From Marinobacter maroccanus (lineage in GTDB: Bacteria; Pseudomonadota; Gammaproteobacteria; Pseudomonadales; Oleiphilaceae), in the NCBI RefSeq assembly GCF_002933275.1, contig NZ_PSSX01000006.1, forward strand, positions 124,001 through 188,000: a stretch of DNA of 64,000 bases. The letters are read 5' to 3'. How positions within the stretch are numbered: position 1 is the stretch's first letter; each line of letters opens with the position of its first letter. The position numbers were made by a program, and so were the translations under genes. Below are positions 8,949-18,705 of the stretch, one piece after another. Below the pieces are notes generated by a model. The model was not told the DNA's origin and searched no databases. It saw only the letters and a list, made by a program, of their open reading frames with translations.

Positions 8949-10508
8949 TCAGTCCTCCTCAAATTCTCTTGGCGGGCAGTGGTGGTCCTCCACAACAGTG
9001 CCATCGTCCACGCTCTCCAGGTGCACATCAAAGCCCCATAACCGGTGTACGTGGCGCAGGACTTCGTCGGTTTCCTTGCCCAGTGGCACGCGGTCTACCG
9101 GTATGTGACGCAGGGTCAGTGAGCGGTCGCCGCGGACATCCACATTCCATACCTGGATGTTGGGTTCCCGGTAGCTCAGGTTGTACTGGCGCGCCAGTTT
9201 CTCGCGCAGATCCCGGTAGCCGGGGTCGTCGTGGATGGCGGTTACCCGATAGACGTCTTCCTGATCGTCGTTCTGGATCGCGAAGAGTTTAAGATCCCGC
9301 ATCACCTTGGGTGAGAGGAATTGCTGGATAAAGCTCTCGTCTTTGAAGTTCTTCATCGCAAAATGCAGGGTTTCCAGCCAGTCACTGCCGGCGATGTCCG
9401 GGAACCATTCGCGGTCTTCGCCTGTGGGGTTTTCGCAGATCCGGCGCAGGTCCGTAAAGATCGAAAATCCCAGAGTGTACGGGTTGATACCCGAATACCA
9501 TGGGCTGTTGAACGGTGGCTGATACACGACTGCAGAGTGACTCTGGAGAAACTCCAGCATGAAGCCGTCAGTCACCAGACCCTTGTCGTACATACGATGC
9601 AGCAGGGTGTAGTGCCAGAAGGTGGCCCAACCTTCATTCATAACCTGGGTCTGGCGCTGGGGGTAGAAGTATTGGCCGAGCTTTCGCACGATGCGGATAA
9701 TTTCCCGCTGCCAGGTTTCCAGCAAGGGCGCGTTCTTTTCAATGAAATAGAGAATGTTTTCCTGGGGCTCTTCCGGATAGCGCTTGCGGCGCTTTACCGG
9801 GTCGTCGTCTTCGTCCAGTTTCGGAATTGTCCGCCAAAGATCGTTGATGCGCCTCTGTTGGTACTCTTCTCGCTCTTTCTGGCGACGCACTTCTTCCGAC
9901 GCCGATATTGGTGCCGGGCGTTTGTAGCGATCCACACCATAGTTCATCAGGGCATGGCAGGAATCCAGGATTTCCTCCACCGCGTCCACACCATAACGCT
10001 CCTCGCACTCGGCCACGTAATGGCGTGCAAACACCAGGTAATCAATGATCGCGCTGGCGTCAGTCCAGGTGCGGAACAGGTAGTTGCCCTTGAAGAAAGA
10101 ATTGTGGCCGTAGGAGGCATGGGCAATGACCAGCGCCTGCATCGGCAGGGTGTTTTCCTCCATGAGGTAAGCGATGCAGGGGTTGGAGTTGATCACGATT
10201 TCGTAGGCCAGGCCCATCTGCCCGCGCTGATAGCCCTTGGACGTACTGAGAAACTGCTTGCCGAAGGACCAGTGATGGTAGCCAACTGGCATGCCTACGG
10301 AACTGTAGGCGTCCATCATCTGTTCGGCGCTGATCACCTCGATCTGGTTGGGGTAGGTGTCCAGGCCGAACTCGGCCGCGCATTTGGCAATCTCGTCGTC
10401 GTATTTCTGGATCAGCTCGAACGTCCATTCAGACCCGGTAGAAATCGGCTCCGGGGCTCTGGGCTGGTCACTTTTCGGCAGATTTGGGCGGTCCATGAGG
10501 TTAGTCAT
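8949..10508 (-). CDS. ycgB: SpoVR family protein (YcgB)
   Basis: A 519-aa cytoplasmic protein, normal length for SpoVR/YcgB. It shows the family's conserved stretches [31 protein letters not shown] and [10 protein letters not shown]. Its biochemical role is unknown; in Bacillus the namesake affects spore cortex, and in enterobacteria ycgB belongs to the stationary-phase regulon. The ATG overlaps the DUF444 stop as ATGA, so the two genes are translationally coupled. Its 3' end carries the Shine-Dalgarno of the PhoD-like gene. Co-occurrence with prkA and DUF444 is a well known conserved linkage. Confidence 0.95.
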   Translation of the reverse strand: MTNLMDRPNLPKSDQPRAPEPISTGSEWTFELIQKYDDEIAKCAAEFGLDTYPNQIEVISAEQMMDAYSSVGMPVGYHHWSFGKQFLSTSKGYQRGQMGLAYEIVINSNPCIAYLMEENTLPMQALVIAHASYGHNSFFKGNYLFRTWTDASAIIDYLVFARHYVAECEERYGVDAVEEILDSCHALMNYGVDRYKRPAPISASEEVRRQKEREEYQQRRINDLWRTIPKLDEDDDPVKRRKRYPEEPQENILYFIEKNAPLLETWQREIIRIVRKLGQYFYPQRQTQVMNEGWATFWHYTLLHRMYDKGLVTDGFMLEFLQSHSAVVYQPPFNSPWYSGINPYTLGFSIFTDLRRICENPTGEDREWFPDIAGSDWLETLHFAMKNFKDESFIQQFLSPKVMRDLKLFAIQNDDQEDVYRVTAIHDDPGYRDLREKLARQYNLSYREPNIQVWNVDVRGDRSLTLRHIPVDRVPLGKETDEVLRHVHRLWGFDVHLESVDDGTVVEDHHCPPREFEED

Positions 10509-11800
10509 GCGGCTTTCCTCTCGAACAACTGGCGGAACACCGGGTAAATTTCGCCGGGGTCGGCGATCTGCTGCAGGGCAAAGCTCTGGGGGAACTGCTC
10601 CTGAATCTTCTCGTATTCATACCAGAGCATCTGGTGGTCCTGCGGTGTGATCTCTACATAGGCGAAATACTGCACCAGGGGCAGGATATTGTCGGCCAGA
10701 ATCTTGCCGCACACCGGGGAGTCATCGTTCCAGTTATCACCGTCCGATGCCTGGGCCGCATAGATGTTCCATTCGGCCGGAGAATAGCGGGATTCAATGA
10801 TCTTGTGCATCAGCTTGAGAGCGCTGGAGACAATGGTGCCCCCGGTTTCCCGGGAATAGAAGAACTCTTCCTCGTCCACTTCCTTGGCGCTGGTGTGATG
10901 CCTGATGAAGACCACTTCAATCTTCTTGTAGTTCTTCTTGAGGAACAGATACAGCAGGATGAAAAAGCGTTTTGCGATGTCCTTGTGCATCTGGGTCATG
11001 GACCCGGACACATCCATCAGACAGAACATCACGGCACTGGTGGCCGGCTGCGGCTTTTTCACGTGCTGGCGATAGCGCAGGTCGATTTCATCGATGAAAG
11101 GAATGCGGCGAACATTCGCTTTCAGTCGCGCGATTTCCTCCTCCAGAACCTGGATCTGGTCCTCGTGGCTGAACGCAGGGTCCAGATCCTCCGGCGCCGA
11201 CTTCAGCGCTTCCAGCTGCTTTTCCAGATCCCGGATCTTCTTCTTGCGCGCGCCTCCCAGGCCCAGGCGTCGGGCGTGGGCACCACGCAATGAGCGAACC
11301 ACATCCAGCTTGGCCGGCACCCCCTCGGTGCTGAAGCCAGAGCGGATATACTTGAAGGCCTCGGTATCCTTGAGTTTCTTGCGAGCGAGGTTAGGTAGCT
11401 CGAGATCGTCGAACAGGAAATCCAGGAACTCTTCCTGGGTTATCTGGAAGGCGAACTCATCCATGCCCTCGCCGTCCGGGCTGGCCTGCCCCTGTCCGGA
11501 ACCCTGGCCCCCGCCACCCTCGGGCTTGGGAATGGTGTCGCCGGCCACAAACTCCTTGTTGCCGGGGTGCACCACCTCCCGTTTGCCGCCCTGGCCGTGG
11601 TGGAAGATGGGTTCTTCGATGTCCCGGGACGGAATACTGACTTTCTCGCCCCGTTCTATATCGGTGATCGAGCGCTTCTGAACCGCATCCGACACCGCAC
11701 GCTTGATGTGATGGCGGTAGCGGCGCAGGAACCGTTCCCGGTTCACCGCGCTCTTGTTTTTACCGTTCAGTCGCCGGTCGACTATGTGGGTCATTCCCAT
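10505..11800 (-). CDS. yeaH: DUF444 (YeaH/YhbH) family protein, von Willebrand A-like
   Basis: A 431-aa protein. The N-terminal third is basic ([14 protein letters not shown]), a glycine-rich low-complexity linker with [11 protein letters not shown] follows, and the C-terminal half carries a MIDAS-type DVSGSM metal motif, characteristic of DUF444. The start is ATG 11800 after GGAGTAACGCC. E. coli YeaH is a partner of the YeaG (PrkA) kinase in adaptation to sustained nitrogen starvation. Gene order prkA > DUF444 > spoVR matches the conserved cluster. Confidence 0.95.
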   Translation of the reverse strand: MGMTHIVDRRLNGKNKSAVNRERFLRRYRHHIKRAVSDAVQKRSITDIERGEKVSIPSRDIEEPIFHHGQGGKREVVHPGNKEFVAGDTIPKPEGGGGQGSGQGQASPDGEGMDEFAFQITQEEFLDFLFDDLELPNLARKKLKDTEAFKYIRSGFSTEGVPAKLDVVRSLRGAHARRLGLGGARKKKIRDLEKQLEALKSAPEDLDPAFSHEDQIQVLEEEIARLKANVRRIPFIDEIDLRYRQHVKKPQPATSAVMFCLMDVSGSMTQMHKDIAKRFFILLYLFLKKNYKKIEVVFIRHHTSAKEVDEEEFFYSRETGGTIVSSALKLMHKIIESRYSPAEWNIYAAQASDGDNWNDDSPVCGKILADNILPLVQYFAYVEITPQDHQMLWYEYEKIQEQFPQSFALQQIADPGEIYPVFRQLFERKAA

Positions 11801-11833
11801 GGCGTTACTCCAGCTCAGTGAATGGTCACTGAC

Positions 11834-13756
11834 TTAGTGAGACTTGCGAACCCGCAGGTACCATTCAGCCAACAGCCGAACCTGCTTCTCCGTGTAGCCT
11901 CGATCGACCATACGCTCGACGAACTGCTTGTGCTTGTTCTGGTCTTCCTGGCTCGCTTTCGGATTGAACGAAATTACCGGCAACAGATCCTCTGTGTTCG
12001 AGAACATCTTCTTCTCGATCACGGAGCGCAGCTTTTCGTAGCTGAGCCAGGACGGGTTCTTGCCTCCGTTGTTTGCCCGGGCGCGCAGTACGAAGTTGAC
12101 CACCTCGTTGCGGAAATCCTTCGGATTCGATATGCCCGCTGGCTTCTCGATTTTTTCCAGCTCTTCGTTGATTGAGGAGCGGTCAAGGATTTCGCCGGTA
12201 TCCGGATCCCGGTATTCCTGATCCTGAATCCAGAAATCGGCATAGGTGACATACCGGTCGAACAGGTTCTGGCCGTATTCGCTGTAGCTTTCCAGGTAGG
12301 CGGTCTGGATTTCCTTGCCGATGAACTGTACATAGTGCGGCGCCAGGAATTCCTTGATGAACCTGAGGTATTTCTCATGGATTTCCGGCGGGAACTGCTC
12401 CTGCTCGATCTGTTTTTCCAGCACATAGAGGAGGTGTACCGGGTTGGCCGCCACCTCGGTGGTGTCGAAGTTGAATACCTTGGACAGGATCTTGAAGGCG
12501 AAACGGGTGGAGAGCCCGTCCATGCCTTCCATCACGCCCGCGGCGTCGCGGTACTCCTGAATGGATTTCGCTTTCGGATCGGTATCCTTGATGTTCTGGC
12601 CGTCGTAGACCCGCATCTTGGAGAAGATGCTGGAGTTTTCCGGCTCTTTGATGCGTGAGAGCACCGAGAACTGGGCCAGCATGTCCAGGGTATCCGGCGC
12701 GCAGGGAGCACCTTCCAGGGAGCTGTTGCTCAGCAGTTTCTTGTAGATCTCGATTTCTTCGGTCACCCGGACACAGTAGGGCACTTTGACGATGTACACC
12801 CGGTCAAGGAACGCCTCGTTGTGCTTGTTGTTGCGGAAGGTCTGCCACTCGGATTCGTTGGAGTGGGCCAGGATTACTCCGTCGAACGGGACAGAGCCCA
12901 TGCCTTCGGTGGTGTTGTAGTTGCCTTCCTGGGTGGCTGTCAGCAGCGGGTGCAGCACTTTGATCGGTGCCTTGAACATCTCCACGAATTCCATCAGGCC
13001 CTGGTTGGCCTTGCAAAGGCCGCCGCTGAAGCTGTAGGCATCCGGATCATCCTGGGAGAAATCCTCCAGCATTCGGATGTTGACCTTGCCCACGAGGGCG
13101 GAAATGTCCTGGTTGTTGTCGTCCCCGGGTTCGGTCTTGGAGACGGCAACCTGGTCGAGTACCGAGGGGTACATTTTCACAACCCGAAACTGGCTGATGT
13201 CGCCACCATATTCATGCAGGCGTTTAACAGCCCAGGGCGACATGATGTTTTTCAGGTAGCGGGCAGGAATGCCGTATTCTTCTTCGAGGATCTGGGCGTC
13301 TTCGGCCGGGTCGAACAGGCCCAGCGGCGATTCGTTCACTGGCGAGCCCTTGATGGCGTAGAAGGGCACTTTCTGCATCAGCGATTTCAGTTTTTCTGCC
13401 AGGGAGGACTTACCGCCGCCCACGGGGCCAAGCAGGTAAAGGATCTGTTTCTTTTCTTCCAGGCCCTGGGCGGCGTGGCGGAAGAAGGAGACGATGTTTT
13501 CTACGGCGTCTTCCATGCCATAGAACTCGGAAAACTCGGGGTACCGCTTGATGACCTTGTTGGAAAATATCCTTGAAAGCCTCGGATCTTTCGAGGTGTC
13601 GACGAACTCTGGTTCGCCAATGGCAATTAACATTCTCTCAGCGGCCGTGGCGTAGGCCGTTGGGTCCTTTTTGCAGATCTCCAGGTATTCCTCCAGGCTG
13701 TATTCTTCTTCCTGGGTACTCTCATACCGGTCTTTGAAGTGCTGCAGTATGCTCAT
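11834..13756 (-). CDS. prkA: PrkA-type serine/threonine protein kinase (YeaG), AAA+ domain
   Basis: A 640-aa protein of the usual PrkA length. The N-terminal AAA-like core has a Walker A motif, LLGPVGGGKSSLAEKL (about residues 107-122), and a typical SPLGLFDP stretch. The C-terminal part is the kinase-related PrkA domain. PrkA/YeaG responds to nutrient stress; its kinase or protease activity is still debated. First gene of the leftward operon; DUF444 starts 33 bp after its stop. The nearly 400-bp gene-free region upstream should hold the promoter, but I could not pick a convincing box. Confidence 0.95.
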   Translation of the reverse strand: MSILQHFKDRYESTQEEEYSLEEYLEICKKDPTAYATAAERMLIAIGEPEFVDTSKDPRLSRIFSNKVIKRYPEFSEFYGMEDAVENIVSFFRHAAQGLEEKKQILYLLGPVGGGKSSLAEKLKSLMQKVPFYAIKGSPVNESPLGLFDPAEDAQILEEEYGIPARYLKNIMSPWAVKRLHEYGGDISQFRVVKMYPSVLDQVAVSKTEPGDDNNQDISALVGKVNIRMLEDFSQDDPDAYSFSGGLCKANQGLMEFVEMFKAPIKVLHPLLTATQEGNYNTTEGMGSVPFDGVILAHSNESEWQTFRNNKHNEAFLDRVYIVKVPYCVRVTEEIEIYKKLLSNSSLEGAPCAPDTLDMLAQFSVLSRIKEPENSSIFSKMRVYDGQNIKDTDPKAKSIQEYRDAAGVMEGMDGLSTRFAFKILSKVFNFDTTEVAANPVHLLYVLEKQIEQEQFPPEIHEKYLRFIKEFLAPHYVQFIGKEIQTAYLESYSEYGQNLFDRYVTYADFWIQDQEYRDPDTGEILDRSSINEELEKIEKPAGISNPKDFRNEVVNFVLRARANNGGKNPSWLSYEKLRSVIEKKMFSNTEDLLPVISFNPKASQEDQNKHKQFVERMVDRGYTEKQVRLLAEWYLRVRKSH

Positions 13757-14044
13757 AGATTGCCCTCGCTCGCTGTATCTTCAGCTTTCAATTCACGCAA
13801 TTTCCCCGTTGCAGTCAGTTCCGTCCATCCGGACGGTTTGTTTAGTTATGGGTGGAAGGAATGGATACTTACAAGCCCGTGAACGATCAATGCGTGGCCG
13901 GCTTGCTTACTTTGAGCTTAGTTCACGGTTGGGGAGTTGGACAGTGGGTGAGTGGTTAAGGTTCATTAAATTATGTTAGGCGGGTGTGTTGGTTTTGTAG
14001 CTTGCGGGGTTCTCGGGGAGTCGAAATGAGGGGCTGGAGTGCAC
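13757..14044. other. Gene-free region upstream of prkA
   Basis: Nothing coding that I can support. It is AT-richer than its neighbours and contains a loose inverted repeat (gtgaacgatcaa... and ...gttcacg, about 13877-13928). The prkA promoter should lie here. Short open frames in this stretch lack family-like sequence or ribosome binding sites. Confidence 0.4.
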
Positions 14045-14117
14045 CGGGGGTCTTTCTGAAAACGAATTGGCAACTCGCTGCGCTCAGACATCAAATTCGT
14101 TTTCAGAAAGACCCCCG
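14045..14117. repeat. 24-bp perfect inverted repeat around a 25-nt loop
   Basis: The left arm (14045-14068) begins CGGGGGTCTTTCTGAAAACG, and the right arm (14094-14117) is its exact reverse complement. The loop holds a GC-rich core (ctcgctgcgctcag). It lies between prkA and tpm, 38 bp from the tpm stop. It lacks a U-tract in either direction, so it is not a standard terminator. It looks like a mobile palindromic element or a strongly folding RNA end. Confidence 0.7.
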
Positions 14118-14155
14118 ATACACTCCGATCAGACCTCCGGGGATGCCCCAGGAAG

Positions 14156-14809
14156 CTAGAGCTTGGTTAAACGAAACACGCTTTCTGAGGCGTTTTCCAG
14201 GCCTTTTCGCTTGGTAAACGGATGATCCTTGGCCAGGGTGTTGGTCAGGATGTGTTCGATCTTGTAGTCGTCCTGGTAGAGCTCCCGAACTTCTTCGTCG
14301 CTGACGTTGAAAGGCGGGCCCTTGATTTCGGTGTCGTAGTCCAGGGTGATCAGCAGGATTCTGGTGCCGTCGGGGATGATGGCGGTCAGGTGGTTTACGT
14401 AGTCTTTGCGCATGTGTGGCGGCAGGGCGATCAGGGCGGCCCGGTCGTAGACCAGTCGGACGTGTTTCAGATCGTCGGGGACCAGTTGGAAGAAGTCGCC
14501 GCACCAGAGCTGCAGGTTGTCGTGTTTAAAGGTGATGAAGGGTTCGCCGGGATGAACTTTGGCTTTTTCGCCGGCTTCTTCGAAGAAGTCTTTGCAGGCC
14601 AGTTCGCTCAGTTCCACGCCGATGATGGGGTGCCCGCGGTCGTGGAGCCACCACATGTCGTGGGCTTTTCCGCAGAGGGGGACGAAGACGGCGTCGGTGC
14701 CTTTGCCGGCCAGTTCCGGCCAGTGGTCGTGGAGGTGCTGGTTAACGGTGCCCTCGTGGAAACCGATTTCCTTTTTAGCCCAGCGTTCGTGCCAGAATTC
14801 ATGTTCCAT
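14156..14809 (-). CDS. tpm: Thiopurine S-methyltransferase
   Basis: A 217-aa SAM-dependent methyltransferase of normal length. The N-terminus MEHEFWHERWAKKEIGFHEG and the SAM-binding block VFVPLCGKAHDMWWL are diagnostic for bacterial TPMT. YDRAALIALPP and a C-terminal LTKL-type end also fit. Bacterial Tpm methylates thiopurines and metalloid oxyanions such as selenite and tellurite derivatives. Its own substrate cannot be told. It is a single gene transcribed toward the inverted repeat. Confidence 0.93.
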   Translation of the reverse strand: MEHEFWHERWAKKEIGFHEGTVNQHLHDHWPELAGKGTDAVFVPLCGKAHDMWWLHDRGHPIIGVELSELACKDFFEEAGEKAKVHPGEPFITFKHDNLQLWCGDFFQLVPDDLKHVRLVYDRAALIALPPHMRKDYVNHLTAIIPDGTRILLITLDYDTEIKGPPFNVSDEEVRELYQDDYKIEHILTNTLAKDHPFTKRKGLENASESVFRLTKL

Positions 14810-14902
14810 GGTTTACACCCTGCTCTTGCTTGGACATCTTGAGTTTTGGACGTTTATCTCAGTCTACCCTAATCTGTGGCCATCTGGATTCAGGAGAAAA
14901 GT

Positions 14903-15838
14903 ATGAAAGCGGTGTTCCTTGACGCCAAAACCCTTGGCGATGATGTGGACCTGTCACCCATTGAGTCGGTAACGGGCGGGCTGGAAAAATACGAGCGGAC
15001 AGCGCCGGATGAAGTGCTGGAGCGCATCCGGGGTTTTGATACCGTGCTGGTCAACAAGGTGGTGCTGGGCCGGGAGCATTTCGAGGCATGTCCGGAGCTT
15101 GAAACTATCGCCGTGGTGGCGACCGGCTTGAATAACATCGATCAGGCGGCGGCGAAGGATCACGGCATCAAGGTGATGAACGTGACCAACTACGGCCGCT
15201 CCACGGTAGCCCAGCACACCATGGCGCTGATGCTGGCGCTGGCCACCCGGCTGCTGGATTACAACCGGGATGTGCGGGCCGGACGATGGGGCAAGAGCGA
15301 CATGTTCTGCCTGATGGACCATCCGATTATGGAGCTGGAGGGGCGGACACTCGGTATAGTCGGCTACGGCGATCTGGGTGAGGGCGTGGCCGAGCGGGCG
15401 GCTGCCTTTGGTATGCGGGTTTTGCTCGGTGCCCGTCCCGGCCAGGAAGCCGGAGAGGTGGACGGGTATTCCCGGATTCCCCTGGACGAACTCCTGCCCC
15501 AGGTGGACGTGTTGTCATTGCACTGCCTGCTCACCGATGAGACCCGGGATCTGATTGGTGCCCGTGAACTGAAAATGATGAAGTCAGACTCGTTGCTCAT
15601 CAACACCAGCCGCGGTGGCCTGGTGAACGAACAGGCGCTTGCGGACGCGCTGCGCGCCGGCGAGATCGGCGGCGCCGGTTTCGATGTTTTGACCGAGGAA
15701 CCGCCCCGCAACGGCAATCCCCTGTTGGCGGACGATATTCCTAATCTTATTGTTACCCCGCACTCTGCCTGGGCCAGTCGGGAAGCTCGGCAGCGGATTG
15801 TAGGAATTGCCGCAGCGAACTTGAGATCGGTGCTTTAA
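14903..15838 (+). CDS. D-2-hydroxyacid dehydrogenase (glycerate/hydroxypyruvate type)
   Basis: A 311-aa NAD(P)-dependent dehydrogenase. The cofactor loop is VGYGDLGEGVAERAA. The catalytic triad is visible as the Arg in INTSRGGLVNE, the Glu in FDVLTEEPP and the His in VTPHSAWAS. The start is ATG 14903 with CAGGAGAAAAGT upstream; an in-frame ATG at 14876 lacks a binding site. The AVVATGLNNIDQAAAKDHGIKVMNV segment resembles HprA/TkrA glycerate dehydrogenases, which reduce hydroxypyruvate or glyoxylate. Exact substrate uncertain. The stop abuts the terminator of the convergent fadL gene. Confidence 0.88.
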   Translation: MKAVFLDAKTLGDDVDLSPIESVTGGLEKYERTAPDEVLERIRGFDTVLVNKVVLGREHFEACPELETIAVVATGLNNIDQAAAKDHGIKVMNVTNYGRSTVAQHTMALMLALATRLLDYNRDVRAGRWGKSDMFCLMDHPIMELEGRTLGIVGYGDLGEGVAERAAAFGMRVLLGARPGQEAGEVDGYSRIPLDELLPQVDVLSLHCLLTDETRDLIGARELKMMKSDSLLINTSRGGLVNEQALADALRAGEIGGAGFDVLTEEPPRNGNPLLADDIPNLIVTPHSAWASREARQRIVGIAAANLRSVL

Positions 15839-15865
15839 AAGAAAAGCCCCGGGAATACCGAGGCT
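15838..15865 (-). terminator. Rho-independent terminator of fadL
   Basis: Read on the minus strand, AGCCTCGG-TATTC-CCGGGGCT forms an 8-bp stem with one G-T pair and is followed by TTTTCTTTT. It lies 23 bp after the fadL stop codon and touches the stop of the convergent dehydrogenase gene. Confidence 0.8.
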
Positions 15866-15888
15866 CTGGAGACTTGCCTGTGCGTGGC

Positions 15889-17142
15889 TCAGTACTTCCA
15901 GCCCACGCTGACCGACGCGCCCAGCTGGTACATTTCCAGATCAATGGTCTGGTTTGCCGCCAGCGGGTTGGGGCCGGTTACGGTCTTGGCGGGGGAGTAA
16001 AAGGCCATGCCCGATACGTCGAGGTTTTCGCTGAAGCTGTGGGTGAATCCGCCGGTGAAGTGCCATTCCTGGACGCCCGGTGCCAGGATATTGAACAGCA
16101 CATCTTCGTCTGAGATCGGGTTCTCTCCATAGCTCACACCGGCCCGCCACGCGTGAGACGTTGTTTGCTGCCACTGCCAGCCAAGCTTGACGATGGTCAT
16201 GTCGTCCCAGCCAAAGCCGGCACCTGCATCATCGCCAAGCTGGGCGGTCTGCAGGTTTGGCAGGAGCGGATTGCCCACGCTGTTAATCTCGCTGTAGCGG
16301 ATATGCTGTATGTCCAGCAGGAACCAGTGATCTTCAATACCGGACCAGGCGATACCCGCGTTGAACATCTGTGGGATGTCGAAGTCGCCTTGCTCGGCAA
16401 ACAGGCCGCGGTATTTGTCGAATTCGTTCATCTTCAGGATGTTGCGCCAGCTTACGCCTCCGTGGAGGGTGTCGGTGATTTCGCCCTGCCAGCCGATCTG
16501 GTAGCCGTAGCCCCAGGCATCGTCGGTGCCGTTGTTGGAAAGAGCATTGGCATCCGAGGAAAATGGCGCAAAGCTCTGAAGACCTTCAGCTTCGAAGCGC
16601 TGATAGGCAATAACCGGCGAAATGCCGATGGCCTGGTTGTCTGAGAATTCCCAGGACCAGGTGGGTGCAATAAATAGTTGTTCGAGGTTCACGCCGGTAC
16701 GGCCCGCGTAGAAAGGCCCGCCGCTTTCACCGGAGTAGTCGGTGTTCATACCACCATTGGCGAACACCGAAACGCCGAAGCTTGTGGTGTCTGACAGTTC
16801 TCGATTAAAACCCAGGTGCGGGATCACGAATCCGTTGCGGCTGCTTTTGTAGGTGCCTGGCTGCAATGGGAACGCGGGGGGAGGAGAGAGCGGCCCCTCT
16901 ACGGTGTATTCCCGCCGCGGCGAAAACACTTCGAAACCGCCATCAATGCGATTGCCAACAAAAGCCATGCCCGCCGGGTTGGTCGCCGCCGCAATGCTGT
17001 CCTGGGACAGGGCAGTGCCGGCGCCGGCCATGCCTTTACTGATGGTGCCATAGCCATGACTGAAGTAGCCGTTGGTAGCCTGGGCGGTCACAGGAGAGAG
17101 GGCCGTCAGTGCGGCGACTCCCAGAGCAAGCTTGATTCGCAT
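15889..17142 (-). CDS. fadL: FadL/OmpP1/TodX outer-membrane hydrophobic transporter
   Basis: A 417-aa outer-membrane porin-like protein. The signal peptide ends near AQA (residue 22), and the mature N-terminus TNGYFSHGYGTISKGMAGAG is the plug sequence typical of the family, followed by AATNPAGMAF. Aromatic-rich barrel strands continue to an aromatic C-terminus (GWKY). The start is ATG 17142; six more residues are possible from a TTG at 17160. Members import long-chain fatty acids, alkanes or aromatics, consistent with a hydrocarbon-using marine bacterium. It is monocistronic, with its own terminator. Confidence 0.92.
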   Translation of the reverse strand: MRIKLALGVAALTALSPVTAQATNGYFSHGYGTISKGMAGAGTALSQDSIAAATNPAGMAFVGNRIDGGFEVFSPRREYTVEGPLSPPPAFPLQPGTYKSSRNGFVIPHLGFNRELSDTTSFGVSVFANGGMNTDYSGESGGPFYAGRTGVNLEQLFIAPTWSWEFSDNQAIGISPVIAYQRFEAEGLQSFAPFSSDANALSNNGTDDAWGYGYQIGWQGEITDTLHGGVSWRNILKMNEFDKYRGLFAEQGDFDIPQMFNAGIAWSGIEDHWFLLDIQHIRYSEINSVGNPLLPNLQTAQLGDDAGAGFGWDDMTIVKLGWQWQQTTSHAWRAGVSYGENPISDEDVLFNILAPGVQEWHFTGGFTHSFSENLDVSGMAFYSPAKTVTGPNPLAANQTIDLEMYQLGASVSVGWKY

Positions 17143-17343
17143 GGGAAAATACCTGATCAAAGGAACGTCATTTCGTGAGTGCCGGTCGTTTTACCGAAAC
17201 TCTGTTATAAGAGGAAGTAACAAATACTGATATGGTTATATTAGGAGCGATGGCCTCGCAAACGGTGACTAATCGGCCATACTCTGGTTAGACCGGATAT
17301 CTGACTGATAATCTGAACAAAACATGGAACGAAAGGACCAAAA

Positions 17344-18705
17344 GTGGCTTCATTCCAATTGAAAGACCGGCTCCAGGCAGCTGAAAGCTGGATTCTGGCG
17401 AATCCCAATCCGCCCCAGAGCTGGCCCTGGACCTGGCTGTACAAGACCGGGCGCACGGCGTATGCCTTGGCCCGGGACGTCCTCAGTGGGCAGCTTACAC
17501 TTCATGCCATGAGCCTGGTCTACACCACGCTGCTCAGTATCGTGCCGCTTCTTGCCCTGAGCTTCTCGGTGCTCAAGGCGCTGGGTGTCCACCAGCGGAT
17601 GGAGCCTTTCCTGTTCCAGTTTTTTGAACCGCTGGGCCCCCAGGGGATAGAGCTCGCCGAGCAGATCCTTGGCTTCGTGGATAACATGAAAGTTGGGGTG
17701 CTTGGTTCTGTGGGCCTGGCGCTGCTGGTCTACACGGTGGTTTCCCTGCTGCAGAAAATTGAACGCTCCTTTAACATGATCTGGCGGGTGCCGGACATGC
17801 GCTCCATGGCTCAGCGCTTCAGCAACTACCTGAGCGTCATCATGGTGGGACCACTGCTGATGGTTTCGGCCATTGGCGTCAGCGCCACCATCTTTTCCTC
17901 AACCATTGTCCAGAAGCTCATCGAAATCGAACCGTTCGGTTCGGTGATTCTTGTTGCCAGCCGTTTCACCCCGTTTTTCCTTGTGGTTGGCGCATTCACT
18001 TTCGTTTACGTGTTCATGCCCAATACCCGGGTCAAGTTGCGTTATGCGGCCATTGGCGGTCTGGTGGCAGGGGTTTCGTGGCAAGCCGGCGGTATGCTGT
18101 TTGCGTCTTTTGTAGCCGGTTCCGCCAAGTACGCGGCGATCTATTCCAGTTTTGCCATCGGCATCATTCTGCTGATCTGGATCTATCTGAACTGGATGAT
18201 TCTGCTGATGGGGGCCAGCCTGGCGTTCTATCTGCAGAATCCGGGATCAGTGGCCAAGCGGCGCCAGGTGCAACTGGCGCCGGAACTCCAGGAAAGCGTG
18301 GCGCTGGCGACCATGTGGCTGGTGGCCAAACCATTCAGCGAGGGGAAGCCGGCGCCTCAGCAGGAAGTGTTGGAGCACCAGCTGAGAGTGCCAGGGGAAG
18401 TAACCCGTGCGCTCAGCGACAAGTTGATCCGGGCGGGGTTGCTTAGCCTGGCCGGAAGCCAGGGCGATCGACTTGTGCCTGGGCGGGCACTGGATCTCAT
18501 TACCGTGGGCGAGGTGCTCAAGGTTGTTCGCTACGACGAGGACCGGATCGTTGACCGGCTGCCGAAGGTCATCCCTGCTGAATTGGTAGGTTCGCGAAAG
18601 GTGGAGGAGACGCGCACATTCGCCGAGTTGTTGCGGGCTGATGGTGGTCAGGAAAAAACCAGATCGTTTGCCGAACCCGAGCCTGTGTCAGCTCCTGACA
18701 GTTGA
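17344..18705 (+). CDS. YihY/BrkB family inner-membrane protein
   Basis: A 453-aa protein with about six transmembrane helices in its first 300 residues, and conserved TLLSIVPLLALSFSVLKA and FVAGSAKYAAIYSSFAIGIILLIWIYL blocks of YihY/BrkB. Residues from about 300 on form a soluble tail. The start is GTG 17344 after GAAAGGACCAAAA. Older annotation as ribonuclease BN is wrong for this family; BrkB was described in serum resistance, and a general transport or lipid role is suspected. The 3' end overlaps the convergent HDOD gene by 18 bp. Confidence 0.9.
   Translation: MASFQLKDRLQAAESWILANPNPPQSWPWTWLYKTGRTAYALARDVLSGQLTLHAMSLVYTTLLSIVPLLALSFSVLKALGVHQRMEPFLFQFFEPLGPQGIELAEQILGFVDNMKVGVLGSVGLALLVYTVVSLLQKIERSFNMIWRVPDMRSMAQRFSNYLSVIMVGPLLMVSAIGVSATIFSSTIVQKLIEIEPFGSVILVASRFTPFFLVVGAFTFVYVFMPNTRVKLRYAAIGGLVAGVSWQAGGMLFASFVAGSAKYAAIYSSFAIGIILLIWIYLNWMILLMGASLAFYLQNPGSVAKRRQVQLAPELQESVALATMWLVAKPFSEGKPAPQQEVLEHQLRVPGEVTRALSDKLIRAGLLSLAGSQGDRLVPGRALDLITVGEVLKVVRYDEDRIVDRLPKVIPAELVGSRKVEETRTFAELLRADGGQEKTRSFAEPEPVSAPDS

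Noticed and set aside
14045..14117. Integrase attachment site or insertion-sequence end
   Set aside because: No integrase or transposase nearby and no direct repeat flanking it.
13984..14217. 77-codon frame between prkA and tpm
   Set aside because: It is built across the inverted repeat and the end of tpm, with no family-like sequence.
17344..18705. Annotation as ribonuclease BN
   Set aside because: The YihY/BrkB family was misnamed; the protein is a membrane protein without nuclease motifs.
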